From: Buddleja alternifolia
Lineage: Eukaryota > Streptophyta > Magnoliopsida > Lamiales > Scrophulariaceae
Assembly: GCA_019426215.1 (NCBI GenBank)
Contig: CM033403.1
Location: forward strand, 36,218,754-36,282,753
DNA: 64,000 nucleotides
Reading direction: 5' to 3'
Under the pieces are notes generated by a model. That model did not search any database. It saw nothing but the letters and a program-made list of their open reading frames with translations, and had not been told where the DNA came from. Both the position numbers and the translations under genes were made by a program. Of the stretch, positions 12,446 to 23,961 are shown in pieces (the stretch's first letter is position 1; each line of letters begins with the position of its first letter).

Positions 12446-12453
12446 CTTGTATG

Positions 12454-12739
12454 TATCATATCATGTTTATGCATGTCAAGAAAAAACAGAAGTGGGGTGT
12501 AAAAACATAATATATATCTAAATATACATTTTTGATGATTCAAAAGTAAGTATATATGTAAGAAAGAAAAGTCGTTCATGGCACAAGAGATGTTATAGTT
12601 TATTTTATAGGTGAAATTGACACATCTATTTCAAATTTTTTTAATCTAACCCGCCTAGACCATGATCAATCCATCCTAAGCCAACTTAATTCAACCAAAT
12701 ACGTAAACATATGAACTAATCCTCACTTACTTTGAACAT
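12454..12739. other. intergenic, nothing recognised
   Basis: AT-rich, with no open frame or paired repeat of note. Confidence 0.5.
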
Positions 12740-12909
12740 GGTAATGAACAATACCATATCCTCCCATTAATATTTTTTACCATTGCTTAATAGTGACGTG
12801 GATTGAATTGCAAATGATAAGGAGTAATTTGCAATTTACAATTCACACCACATTACAGTCTTACACCACCATTTTTAAGTCATAGGGTATTGCCATTACG
12901 AATTGATAA
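12740..12909. repeat. small inverted-repeat element
   Basis: Left end GGTAATGAACAATACCATA and right end reverse complement CGTAATGGCAATACCCTA are similar over about 18 bases. There is no clear target duplication and no coding capacity; probably an old MITE. Confidence 0.45.
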
Positions 12910-12992
12910 AAGTAGGGCATCATGTAAAAGTAACCAAAAATACAAGGACTAAATTGAAAAAATCCATATCTTCAAATATTCCCAAACTCTTC

Positions 12993-13424
12993 GCTCTGTT
13001 TGGATGTGTTTTCATTTTATTTTCAACCGTCATTTTTTAAAATGCATGAGAGAATGAGTTTTTTTATTTTTGTGTGAGAAAAGTGAAAAAAATAAGTATG
13101 TTTGGTTGAGTTTTTAAAAATGGTTGAAATTGATGATTGTGATGTGTGAAATAATTGAAAATAAATGATTAGATGAATAATGTTGGTTTTAAAAATTTAA
13201 AGGAGAGAAGAGATAAAAGTTTCAAAAAATGAAAGGAGATGAGAAAGAAAAGTGATAAAAGGAAATTGTGAGATGAGTGATGTAATATGTAATTTTAAAA
13301 AAATGATTGAAAGTTATTAGGAACTTAAAAACGAAAATAAAAAGGAGAATATTTTCAATTAAAAATAGTATAAAGTGTGTAATTTTAAGCTAAGATGAAA
13401 ATGAAAACACAAACAAACAGGGCC
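12993..13424. mobile_element. MITE-like element with CTGTTTG termini
   Basis: Left end CTGTTTGGATGTGTTTTCAT and right end reverse complement CTGTTTGTTTGTGTTTTCAT pair over about 20 bases around an AT-rich core that shows further imperfect complementarity. The target duplication is unclear. Similar TIRs (GGCTTTGTTTGTTT) bound 18484-18831 and 35552-36005. Confidence 0.6.
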
Positions 13425-13469
13425 AAGGTATCTCTCTTTTGGAAAAGTGGGAGTAAAGATATATATATA

Positions 13470-13570
13470 TATACACACACACACATGCGAAAAACACTTC
13501 GTTTCATCTCTCTCTACAATTTTCTCTCCTACACAAACCAAACTACAATACTGTGTGTGTATGCAATCTA
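13470..13570 (+). repeat. inverted copy of the 5' flank at 21310-21430
   Basis: The words CATGCGAAAAAC, TCGTTTCATCTC, CTACACAAACCAAACTACAA and CTGTGTGTATGC occur here on the plus strand and, in the same order, on the minus strand of 21310-21430. This is a duplicated promoter or 5'-UTR-like fragment without its gene. Confidence 0.6.
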
Positions 13571-13918
13571 TCTATATATATATATAGCAGAGTGGTCTTT
13601 GACTTTCACTCATTGCAATTGAGCTAAATAGAATTTTCTCATAATTTTGAGTTTTTTATTTCTTAAGAAAAAATCTCATTGGTTGACAACTTATCTACAA
13701 ACTTAATAGGTTAAAATTTTAAAATTGAATTTGTTACACAAAATAAGGAAATTGTTTAAACAATCTCTACTCACTCAAATTTAAGAGACATCCGAATATT
13801 TCATATCCCAAAAGAATAGGTTTAAGTTATGAAAGATCTGGAATAAAATACAAGTTATTTATCTCATTCTTCATAAAATGTTTCTTCATATTTTTCAGTC
13901 AAAAGAATAGGTTTAATA
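13571..13918. other. intergenic, nothing recognised
   Basis: AT-rich, with a TA run at 13574-13587 and the word AAAAGAATAGGTTTAA repeated near 13810 and 13900. No coding signal. Confidence 0.5.
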
Positions 13919-16498
13919 TTTGTGCTTATTTTTTGATTAGAAATTCTCTTTCCTAATGATTCATTGAATGGATTTTAGGAGAATTGTAGTCGTGCAAGTG
14001 TGCATCTTCACTCTTGTATTTCTTTGAAGTTCGTAGGCTCTTCTCGTATTTATACTTCTATATTCTTAATCACTATAGACCATCTCCAAGTCCTAGACCA
14101 GGGTGGATTTTACCCAGATCCAAACACAAAATATTGTGCCTGTATGGATCGGGGTCTAAGTGTCATCGAATATTTTTTCTTTTGTATATTATTAAAAAAC
14201 GAGATTTGGATCTAAGATAATATTTGATTCTGGGTCGGGCCTGGGTTTGGTTCTAAGACATAAAATAGAGTTGTGGGTCGAAGTATATTTACTGCATTAT
14301 ATTGCAAAAGTTAGACCATTTTTGTGTTTATTATAGGTAGGAGGTGATCCTAGTGTGTGTTTAAACTATGTTCTTAAACCTATATCGGTGGTCTAACCGG
14401 AGTTGTGGATGGGTGCATATGAAATGGATACAATGAAGAAAAATAGTAGCTAAACAGTAGATAGAATGAACTCAGGATGTATGTATCTGAAAAAGTATCA
14501 ATGGACCAAGAATGTACTAGTTGATACGAAATCAACTTATGTCAGGGGTGGGCATGAACTGAAAATAAACTCATCATAATGGGGGAAAGTGCTGAAAATT
14601 AATCAAAGCTGACTTTTTTTTTTTTTTTGAATGAAACGGTTACATCGGATACCGAATTAACAATCGTAATCAACATTTTCCTATTACAAACTAGTAACAA
14701 TGAGCTACAAACTAGACACAAAGAACTACTATATAAGTAGAGGAATAACCCACACATCTGGCTTCTTAGATGTTTGAAAATCACCAAATCAACACAGCAG
14801 CAATTCCCACCAATGAGGTAGGCATGACAATCAAATCTCTTGGCCTAGATTAGGGGCATGAACTGAAAATAAACCCATCATAATGGGGGAAAGAGCTGAA
14901 AATTGCTCAAAGCTGGCTTATTAGATGTTTGAAAATAGTCAAATCAACTCAGCTGCAATTCCCACCAAATCAAATCTCTTGGCTAAAATTAGGCTCGCCT
15001 TGAGCTGGGTTGGGGTTTGGTGGGTTGAGATTTGGTTCTCCTTGACCAGCAGGCCCCCATGCTCGTGACCAGCAGGGCCGGGACCAGCAGGCCCCCCGAC
15101 CAGTAACCAACATGGCCCCCCGGCCTGTGTTGGGCACGTCCTCTGCATGAAGCTTCCCAATCAGCTAGCTCTCTTTCCCGTGCAATCTCACACACTGTGA
15201 CGTTTTGGTAGACAAGGATTGGATACCCTCCAAAGAATAGTTGGAGGCGGAGCGTCACCTCAACAAACTGGACGAACGCATCAAGGCGATCCACCAACGA
15301 GCAAAGCAGATCTCTCAGGAAAAGGGATTCAGCCCCGGCGGATACGATGCAGTCGAAGACCAAAACATCAGAATGTGTATGAGATTGCACGGGAAAAAGA
15401 GCTAGCTGATTGGGAAGCTTCACGCAGAGGACGTGTCCAGCACAGACCGGTGGGGCATGCTGGTCACGGGCCGGGGGGGGCTGCTGGTCCCGGCCCTGCA
15501 GGTCACGAGCCTGGGGGCCAGCTGGTCAAGGAGAACCAAATCTCAACCCACCAAATCCCAACCCAACTCAAGGCGAGCCTAATCTTGGCCTAGAGATTTG
15601 ATTTGGTGGGAATTGCAGCTGAGTTGATTTGGCTATTTTCAAACATCTAATAAGCTAGCTTTGATCAATTTTCAGCTCTTTCCCCCATTATGATGGGTTT
15701 ACTTTCAGTTCATGCCCATAATCTAGGCCAAGAGATTTGATTGCCATGCCTACCCCATTGGTGGGAATTGCTGATGAGTTGATTTGGCGATTTTCAAACA
15801 TCTAATAAGCCAACTTTGATCAATTTTCAATGGGTTTATTTTCAGTTCATGCCCACCTCTGACATAAGTTATTTCGTCTTATTGATTTCGTATCAACTAG
15901 TACATTCTTGGTCCATTGATACTTTTTCAGATACATACATCCTGAGTTCATTCTATCTACTGTTTAGCTACTAGCTTTCTTCATTGTATCCATTTCATAT
16001 ACACCCATCCACAACTCCGGTTAGACCACCGATATAGGTTTAAGAACATAGTTTAAACACACACTAGAACCACCTCCGACCTATAAACACAAAAATGATC
16101 TAACTTTTGCAATATCATGCAGTAAATATACTTCGACCCACAACTCTATTTTATGTCTTAGACCCAAACTCAGACCAGACCCAGAATCAAACATTATCTT
16201 AGATCCAAATCTCATTTTCTAATAATATACAAAAGAAAAACTATTCGATGACACTTAGACCACGATCCATACAGGCATAATATTTTTGTGTCTGGATCTG
16301 GGTAAAATCCACCCTGGTCTAGGACTTGGAGATGGTCTATAGTGATTAAGAATATAGAAGTATAAATACGAGAAGAGCCTACGAACTTCAAAGAAAAACA
16401 AGAGTGAAGATGCACACTTGCACGACTACAATTCTCCTAAATCCATTCAATGAATCATTAGGAAAGAGAATTTCTAATCCAAAAAATAAGCACAAAAA
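13919..16498. mobile_element. 2.6-kb fold-back element with arms of about 1.1 kb
   Basis: The left arm (13919 to about 15197) and right arm (about 15377-16498) are reverse complements nearly base for base once a 145-bp insertion at 14614-14757 is removed. Both arms contain the same landmarks: CTTCACTCTTG, CTATAGACCATCTCCAAGTC, a TGGATC-rich stretch and an internal tandem pair of about 150 bp (GGGGGAAAG, GATGTTTGAAAAT). The loop of about 180 bp is unique and reads as a charged, helix-prone peptide on the plus strand. No transposase is seen. It could be a fold-back transposon, a long-TIR MULE derivative, or an inverted duplication. No target duplication was resolved at the ends. Confidence 0.8.
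14614..14757 (-). mobile_element. LINE or SINE 3' tail inserted in the fold-back arm
   Basis: The right arm lacks this segment, so it is an insertion into the left arm. On the minus strand it ends in a run of 15 A after GTAACCGTTTCATTC, the structure of a short 5'-truncated retroposed element. The target duplication is too short or ambiguous to call. Confidence 0.6.
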
Positions 16499-17000
16499 TT
16501 AACAATTTAATATTGAAAAAATTATACCTCAGATCTGGTCATCATCAATCAAAAGAAAGTAGATCTCAATCCCCACAGATTCAAGTACATCGTCTGGAAA
16601 AATAATCATCATTCAAAGTAAGAAAAAAACACAAAACATAGTAATTTAATAATCCATAAATCAGATCTAATAAAGATCTGATCATATCCATAGAAATCAC
16701 TTATCAAAACATCAGATCTAGCTTAAAAACGATAAAAGATCTACAATTTTAAAAGCGATAAAAGATCTCCAAAGTTTACGTGAAAGATGTAACATGTTTG
16801 GGTATTTACTCACCTCTAAAAAATAAATAATTAGATGTGAAGCATAGTTTTCATGCTTTTAACCCTAAAAAATTTCAAATCTACAATTTTGATATGAAAG
16901 ATGTAACATGTTTGGGTATTTACTCACATCTAAAAAATAAATAATATAAAAAGATAGTACAAATAACAATGTTAGAAAAAAATATTATATATTATCGCTC
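16499..17000. repeat. AGATCT-rich AT region with short duplications
   Basis: AAAGATCT, CAGATCT and related words recur. A segment starting GAAAGATGTAACATGTTTGG and ending in CTAAAAAATAAATAAT occurs near 16781 and again near 16895. It is non-coding. Confidence 0.5.
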
Positions 17001-18240
17001 ATAGAAATTTGAAAAGACGTGAACCTGCCGTTGCAAGTTTTGACCTGTTCAAAAAATGTTATTTTGCTAACTTTGTTGAGATGTGTTGCCCTAGAAGTAA
17101 ATACATTGGGCTTATTTTAAATCCCATATATTTGGCCCATTTGTGTGTGTGTGGGCTTTTCATTTCTCTTATGTAATTGTATCCTATATTGTAGCCTGTA
17201 GGTAAAATTACGCTCACACCCACTATAGTTAGATATAATTACAAATATACCCCCAATCTTTGTCTTTAGCACTCACAAGTCAGACCCATGTAGTTTGTAC
17301 AACCTTACACGGTGGAATTTCACCTAATGGAATTGTCGAAAAAGTCGAAAATACCTTTGATCAAACCCCCAAAAATAAAAGAAAACCAGAATATATAAAA
17401 AGGAAAAATAGAAAAGAAAAAAAAATCAAAAATAGAAAAAAACAAATAAAAAAAAAAGGAAAAAGAAGTTTGAGTCATCGTTTCTTCTCCAAGAAGACGC
17501 CTCACATTGCCACTACATCTCATCTTTCGACCGTGCACCACCCGCTATCTATTCAAATTGAATTGGATCGGTTCAGAATTGATTCGATTGAACTCAATTC
17601 AAAATCAAATTGATTCCGTTTTGAAACAATGAGCCCGTTCAGCGGAAGAAGACGCAGAGGGAAGCGCGGTGGGGGGAGAAGCGGTGGTGTGAATCAACGG
17701 TGTTGGAAACCGCGATGGGTGGTAGAAGATTAATGAAGAAGACAACTGTAGAATAAATTTTTCTTAAATTTTTTTCCTTCTTTCTTTTTACCTCAGATTT
17801 TTTAAAATTTCATCTTATATTCATTTGTTCTTTTTTTTAATATATATTTTCATTTATAATAAGTATTTTCAAAAAAATTTAGTCACTTGTGTATCCAAAA
17901 AATTTAAACAGCAGTTCCTAATTTCACTTGTTTCATTTGAAAGTAAGGCCCATAGTGTCCAATTCAGTAGGCAGCAATGCAGAAAATAACAATGAAGGAA
18001 AAAGTATATACCGCTTTGGACGGACAGTGCCTGTGATCCATCTTGAAGACCTGCATTTCAAAATAATAATAGATATGAGAGAAAAAATGAGCACACGTGA
18101 TCCAAATAGTAACTCAAATTTTTCAAGTTAATTCAAGGTATCACAAGAGATGGATCTAGCCTACTGATCCTCGAGCGACTAAAGACCATACTCTTTTAAG
18201 TTTTATTTTAAAAGGAAAGAACTCTGATTAGAAAAATACA
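17001..18240. other. intergenic, no gene recognised
   Basis: Contains a purine-rich tract (17395-17465), whose lysine-rich plus-strand frame is a low-complexity artefact, and AT-rich DNA. A short segment at about 17935-18060 is open on several frames and is bounded on the minus strand by TGCAG, so a decayed exon is possible. It was not identified. Confidence 0.45.
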
Positions 18241-19500
18241 TTAATGAACACGAGATGCACTAAAGATCACTCAAACAATGGAATAATACGCCAACACAGT
18301 TAATTAATCTAAACATGTGAAAAGTTCACGGATTATATAAAATATCGAAATGAAGAGAACTTCGTTTGACGGCTAAAATCATGTGAAAAGTTCACGGATA
18401 ATACAAAATATCGAAATGAAGAACTTCGTTTGACTGCTAAAATCATGTGAAAAGTTCACGGATAATACAACGTGAAATACGTAGGCTTTGTTTGTTTTTA
18501 TTTTGAAACTATATTTTGGCTAAAATTTTGGTCAAAATTCGTTTGGATTATTTACTTCTCAGCAAACAGATGTTTTTTGGCCAAACATTTCTAACAACTA
18601 TATTGCCTACACCACCCTACATTCTTCTCCACTTTTGGCTTACTTTTTCGTGTTATATAAATTTTATATTATATTTTTCAATAATTAACTAATTATAAAC
18701 ATAATTTTTCAAACAAAAATTTACGTGATTTGACTGCTACAATAACTTTTGTCTATTTTAAAAATAAAATCAAACATATTTTCACCAAAATTTTCATAAA
18801 AGAATCCTCCAAAATAGAAATAGACATAGCCTTACATTTTCAAGAGAAGAATCATACTCTTAAGTTAAAAAATCATTAATGAACCGAATTCTTTTTGTAG
18901 AATGGTATCTACGCATTCTTCAAACTATACACACACGAATGGTATCATTAATATACATTAATGATTTGACGAATGGTATCATTAATATACACGAAATTCT
19001 AAGTACATAAAAATTATATATTCTTCAAAAACCAAACAACACGAAATATGTAAATTAATCATATGAACTCTGATTGCAAAAATAGATTAATGAACATCGC
19101 ACTAAAAATCACTCAAACAATGGAATAATACGCCATCACGATTCTTTTATGAAGAAAAAGAAAATTAAATACGAAATACTTACATTTTCAAGAAAAGAAT
19201 CATACACTTAAGTTAAAAAATCATTAACGAACACGAAATTTTTTTGTAGAATGGTATCTACGTATTCTTCAAACAATATATACACGAATGGTATCATTAA
19301 TATACATTAATGATTTGACGAATGTCATCAATAATATACACGAAATTCTATTCTTCAAAAATTAAACAAGACGAAATGCGTAAATTAATCTAATGAACTC
19401 TGATTACAAAAATAGAGTAATGAACACGAGATGCACTAAAGATCACTCAAATAACGGAATAATACGCCAAAAAATTAACTAATCTAACCAAAAAATTAAC
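18241..19500. repeat. nested tandem repeats in AT-rich DNA
   Basis: A unit of about 340 bp is present in tandem: 18837-19175 and 19180-19470 share AAAGAATCATAC, TAAGTTAAAAAATCATTAA, GTAGAATGGTATCTACG, ATATACATTAATGATTTGACG and GAACTCTGATT in order. A block with ATCACTCAAACAATGGAATA and ATACGCCA appears at 18266, 19107 and 19440. A shorter unit (CATGTGAAAAGTTCACGGAT) occurs three times in 18315-18475. The region is interrupted by a MITE at 18484-18831. Confidence 0.75.
18484..18831. mobile_element. Tourist-like MITE
   Basis: Left end GGCTTTGTTTGTTTTTATTT and right end reverse complement GGCTATGTCTATTTCTATTT are inverted repeats. The interior is AT-rich with internal complementarity (TTTGGCTAAAATTTTGGTCA against CACCAAAATTTTC). 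A short TA/TTA flank suggests a PIF/Harbinger-type target. Confidence 0.6.
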
Positions 19501-19999
19501 CAATCTAAACATGTAAGATGTGAATAGGAACACGGACGGAAATTCTCTTTTAGAGAAATGTAAAGCGAATAGGAACACGAACACGAACGACAGGAAGAAG
19601 TGATACTCGATTAGGAGGACGATCGAGAACCTTACTCGATTAGGAGGACGAGCGGCGAGCGAGAACCTTTCTTCCGCGGTGGCTGCGACGAGAGAGAAAT
19701 TAACAGTGCGGTGAAAGGAAATGACGGCTGTGTGAATAAAATGATTTTGAAGTTCGGGTTTGGGCCTGCCCTAATAGGTTTGGGCCTGGATGAGAAGATC
19801 ACATCTTAAAATGTGATCTAAGATGAAACCCAAGATAAAACCTCTAACACGCATTCAATTTTTCCTCAAAACGTCCAGGGCAAAGAAACATTTCTTCAAA
19901 TTGCAACCTTTTCAATGTTGTTGTAATGCACGTGGGTCGTACTATTAATAGTGTAGGTCGACAAACGTTGTTGGTATGAACCAGGATTTAATAGTTGGG
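19501..19999. other. intergenic, nothing recognised
   Basis: A relatively GC-richer patch at 19600-19720 with a duplicated CTCGATTAGGAGGACGA word looks like a former 5' UTR, but no linked reading frame was identified. Confidence 0.4.
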
Positions 20000-20007
20000 G
20001 TCCAAAC

Positions 20008-20610
20008 TAGGGGTGTTCATGAATCAATCGAACCGACCGAACCGATCGAGAATCGAAATTTCGGTCCGGACTGAAAATCAAATCGAAAATTTCGGTTCGA
20101 TTTTTGATTTATTTTTTTTTTCAAATTTCGGTTTTTCGGTTCGGTCAGTTAACCAAAAAACCAAATTTTTTAATTATTTTTTTATATAGTATAATATAGA
20201 CCAAAAATTATAAAAAATGTGTTTCCCAGTGACAACTTATAGGAAAATAAAGAAAATGAATTAAAATTAGTCATAATTAAATTTTAATTATTTATTTATA
20301 TCTAATTTATTTTTTTATTTATACCGAAAAATCGAACCGAACCGGTTCACTTTTTAATTTCATTATGTCAATTTTAGTTGGTCGTGCTAAATATAATTAT
20401 AAATATATAAATGTATGCACTCCAAAGAAAAAGTGAACAACAATAGCCAAAAAAAGAAAAAAAATTAATTTTCGGTTTTAACTAAACCGAAAAAAACCGA
20501 CCAAACTGGTTGGTTTTTTTATCCGGTTCGGTTCGGTTTTCGGTCTAAAATTTTGGAAAATCAAAATTTCGATTCGGTTCGGTTAAAAAACCGACCGATG
20601 AACACCCCTA
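20008..20610. mobile_element. non-autonomous hAT-type element, TAGGGGTGTTCA ends
   Basis: The ends TAGGGGTGTTCAT at both sides are perfect inverted repeats, followed by degenerate CGGTTCGGTT-type subterminal words. Flanking 8-mers GTCCAAAC (20000-20007) and CTCCAAAC (20611-20618) differ by one base. The core is AT-rich and no transposase is present. Confidence 0.85.
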
Positions 20611-21110
20611 CTCCAAACTAAAATGTGAAGTTTTACAATGAATCGGATAAGATACATAAATAATTTATTAAGATATAATGCAAGCAAAAGGTATTGCATA
20701 ATACCCCTTCAAAGTTCAAATAAAGAGCAATTGTAAGTGCATGAATGTGAAATCCCACAGCTGTGAAAAGACAATTGACAAGAATTTCACAAGAAATTTT
20801 ATGTAAATGAGAATGACTGATTAAATTAATAAATTTAAAATGACTAAGTTACCTAAAACTTTATATTGTCGATCTACACTTATTAATATCAAATTATCTG
20901 AAGAAAACTGATTTGTTAAATATACCAAATACAAGCAAGTTTTACAATTACCAAAAAACCAATAGTAGCGTCTTTTTCAAAATTTAGCCAATTAAAGATC
21001 TAATCTACCGCATGCCAAAAAAAAATCTGACTGTAATAATGTACAAAATACTAATAAATCTCCACATTTTCTAGTGATTGTAAAGCTAAATGTTTACCTG
21101 TAACGGTACA
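20611..21110. other. intergenic, nothing recognised
   Basis: AT-rich, without coding signal or paired repeats. Confidence 0.5.
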
Positions 21111-21430
21111 GCGAAGGAGAACAATGGGGTTTGCAACTGAGGCGAAAATGGAGATGGAGATCGAATTTAACCAAATTCTGGGAAGAGAATGCAATTTAGA
21201 AATCTTGTTTTGCAGTAAAATCAGAAAGTATATTGAAATAAAGAGAAAAATACGGAATTGAGGTTGAATTTAATTTTGTTTTGAAATTAAATTGGATATA
21301 ATGGAGGGAGGTCTGAGTTTTTATGCATACACACAGTGTATTGTAGTTTGGTTTGTGTAGGGGAGAGAATTGTAGAGGGAGATGAAACGAATCGTTTTTC
21401 GCATGTGTAATGCGTGTGTATACATATATG
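21111..21430 (-). promoter_or_regulatory. promoter and 5'-UTR-like segment without its gene
   Basis: On the minus strand the segment ends at a good splice donor (ACCGTTACAG then GTAAAC, near 21110), preceded by a CT-rich leader with no long frame. Its distal part, 21310-21430, recurs inverted at 13470-13570. This is the pattern of a gene's promoter plus first untranslated exon, but the downstream gene was not recognised to the left. Confidence 0.4.
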
Positions 21431-22265
21431 TATATACACTAGCATACTTTTTCATGCTATGCACGGAATTATGTTAATTTTAAAAAATACACTTAAAGAT
21501 TATCGAACTTCAAAATAAACATATATAAATTCTAAACATAAAATTCAGTTTTGAAATTAAGTTCAAAATAAATATAATTTGCAAGAAATCTATGCAAACT
21601 TATCAAATCTTTATTATTGCATAATAATAAAAATAATTTTTAAAGATGACCTTCATAACTAAAATCTATATCATTTTCATCTAACTATTGAAATGGAGAT
21701 AAATTTTTAGGAATACAAAAATCATTCTACTATCGATAAACCCAAAATGTTAACTTCTTCACTATCAATTAAGATTGTGAGTTTTGTGCTAAATTATTCT
21801 TGAATTTCTTGACTTGCATTCTGTCAATCTTGTCAATCTGATCAATAACTTTTTAGGACAAATAAAATATGAAATATAGATACATTGAACATAATTGGTT
21901 ATTATATTGCAATAGATAAATTGAACAAAGAGAATGAGAATGACAAATTGAAGTATATCATATTAACTGACGGTTTCGAATTGTTAAACGATATGATTAT
22001 TCTGCCGTAATAAGAAAATTTAAATTTAAATGGAAAACCAATTAGTTAATTTTAAGTGAATAAATAAAATAGAGGCTCGTATTTGAATAAAAATATCTCG
22101 AACTCTAAAATTGTAGATGTAGTTAGAGATTTGTTAGGATTATTTTTTCAACAAAATCCTTATTACTCAGAATTTGCGGAGAAGCAAAGACCATATCAAC
22201 CTATAAGAAATTTTTAGCTAATAAAAAAAATTAAAAATACCAAAAAATTGCACTCAATTGAAGTC

Positions 22266-22305
<40 letters not shown>

Positions 22306-22641
22306 ACACGCGATATAGCTAGCAAAAAATTCAATTAGAAAGCTATAAAAAACTACTGATGAACCATTGTAAAATAATTAATTTAGAAACAATATTATAA
22401 ATTAAAGTAAAGAAAAACATACCAAGCCATATTCGCAAGCGTAGTCTGTTTGAGATTCAAAATAGTACATCTTTTCATATAAATTATGAGAAACTGAATT
22501 AGAAAATCGGTAAAACAATATAATGACCCATGACAAAAAATTAAATGAAATAAAACAATGTTAAATAAAGCAAACCTTAGTAGATCCTGTTGTCATTGTC
22601 TCTTGCAGGTTGTTTAAGAAAACTGACGTAATGACCCAAAC
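21431..22641. other. AT-rich intergenic with TA microsatellite
   Basis: Contains an uninterrupted TA tract at 22269-22302. On the minus strand, short exon-like pieces with donors near 22430 and 22575 can be seen, but they give no recognisable protein. Otherwise nothing. Confidence 0.45.
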
Positions 22642-22773
22642 TCACGAGAATAAAAACAAATCGACTAAACGCTACCCGCTGCTTTCTTTTTTCGCATGTA
22701 AACGCCCCAACGTCCAGTTGACCGTGCCTCACCCATCGGTTTCTCCTCTTGATCTTTGGCTCGCTCCACATCA
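22642..22773 (-). repeat. partial 3' LTR of the gypsy element
   Basis: It matches 31404-31544 with scattered differences. On the minus strand it opens with TGATGTGGAGCGAG, a TG start. The pol frame runs from the chromodomain straight into it. Homology to the other copy stops at about 22642. Confidence 0.65.
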
Positions 22774-23158
22774 ACTCACTCTCCCTCAGAAACAACCTTG
22801 TCCTCAAGGCGAAAGTCATGAAATTGAGCACGCAATTTTTCCACTTCAACCCAAGTAAATTGTCGTTAGGCTTCCCCTTCCAACTCACAAGAACCTCCCG
22901 AATCTTCACCTACCCATCACTGTGAACTCGCTATTTCAGCACTTTCTCAGGCTCGAGCAGCCCCGTCGAAACAATTTCCAAACTCTCCGGCAATTGAGAT
23001 TCCATCGGATGATCTCCTTTAACCTATTTTATGTGGAACACCGGATGTATGCGGCTCGATGTTGGCAATTTCAATTCATATGCTACTTGACCGACTCTGC
23101 GAACTACCTCAAAGGGACCATATAACTTCACAGCCAGCTTTGAGTATCCCCTGCCGAC
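22774..23158 (-). pseudogene. gypsy integrase C-terminus and chromodomain
   Basis: The minus frame just outside the LTR carries a chromodomain-like VLVSWKGKPNDN, followed in another frame by FHDFRLEDKV. Such a domain marks chromoviruses, whose integrases use it to target chromatin. The frame is broken by shifts and is separated from the integrase core by the 795-bp element at 23159-23953. Confidence 0.7.
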
Positions 23159-23953
23159 CATGGTCTTAAATATCGGTTTCGGGGTAGATATTAATGTAGT
23201 AAATTTACGGAAATTTCGATGGAAATTTCGGGGATATTCAAAATTTCGGTTTCGATTTTAAAAAAATCATGGAAATTTATAAAAATATTTGGAAATTTAC
23301 AATAAAATTTTGGGTAACTTTAATTATCATTCTTATGCATCTTTTACATCAATAATATTCTATATATAATACATGGATAATGAATTTGTTAAATAATATC
23401 ACTAAGAACTGTTGCGAAAAATATAAAATAAGTATAATTTGATAGTAAGATAATAACCAAATCTCATGAGAATTTCATTAAAATAAAATGTACCAAGATT
23501 TAAGTAAAAATTACTACTCAATACCACATCAAGTTTCTAGGAGGATCGAAATCGCTATTACTAGTATCTATCCTACCTCTACTTTTATATTGCAAGTGAA
23601 AATTATTAGTTACATGTTTACAATATTCCACCAATGACATGGAATGTTGGTAGTTACATGTTTTAAAAAAAAATTAAAAATATATAAAAAAAATCGGCCG
23701 AAATTTCTATTTCGGTAAATGTTTCGGGAAATATCGGGTTTCGGCCGAAATTTCGATAGATATTTGACAAATATATTTTAAATTTCGGGAAATTTCGAGT
23801 TTCGGCCGAAATTTCGGGAAATTTTGGGTTTCGGTTGAAATTTCAGAAGATATTCTACAAAATTGGATTGAAGGCTCGATTTCGCTTCGGAATCCCCCAA
23901 AATCCAAAATTTCGACCGAAATTTCAGTGTTTCGGTCGAAATTTTAAACCATG
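23159..23953. mobile_element. non-autonomous hAT-type element, CATGGT ends
   Basis: The ends CATGGTCTTAAATAT and CATGGTTTAAAATTT (right end reverse complemented) are inverted repeats. The 8-mer CTGCCGAC directly flanks both sides (23151-23158 and 23954-23961), a perfect hAT-type target duplication. Many subterminal copies of TTTCGGCCGAAATTTC-like palindromes lie at both ends around an AT-rich core. No transposase. Confidence 0.9.
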
Positions 23954-23961
23954 CTGCCGAC

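Noticed and set aside
14000..15601. Several short open frames on both strands in the fold-back element
   Set aside because: They are mirror images in the two arms and show no protein-family features; only the unique loop was kept as a question.
17260..17613. 117-codon lysine-rich frame
   Set aside because: It lies on a purine-rich low-complexity tract, and its reverse strand is equally open and phenylalanine-rich, typical of simple sequence.
17928..18131. 67-codon plus-strand frame near a TGCAG site
   Set aside because: It looks exon-like but all frames are partly open and no family or neighbouring exon was recognised.
22269..22302. TA tract as an origin or regulatory element
   Set aside because: Plain microsatellite of a type seen several times here (also 7831, 41560, 57844), with no associated motif.
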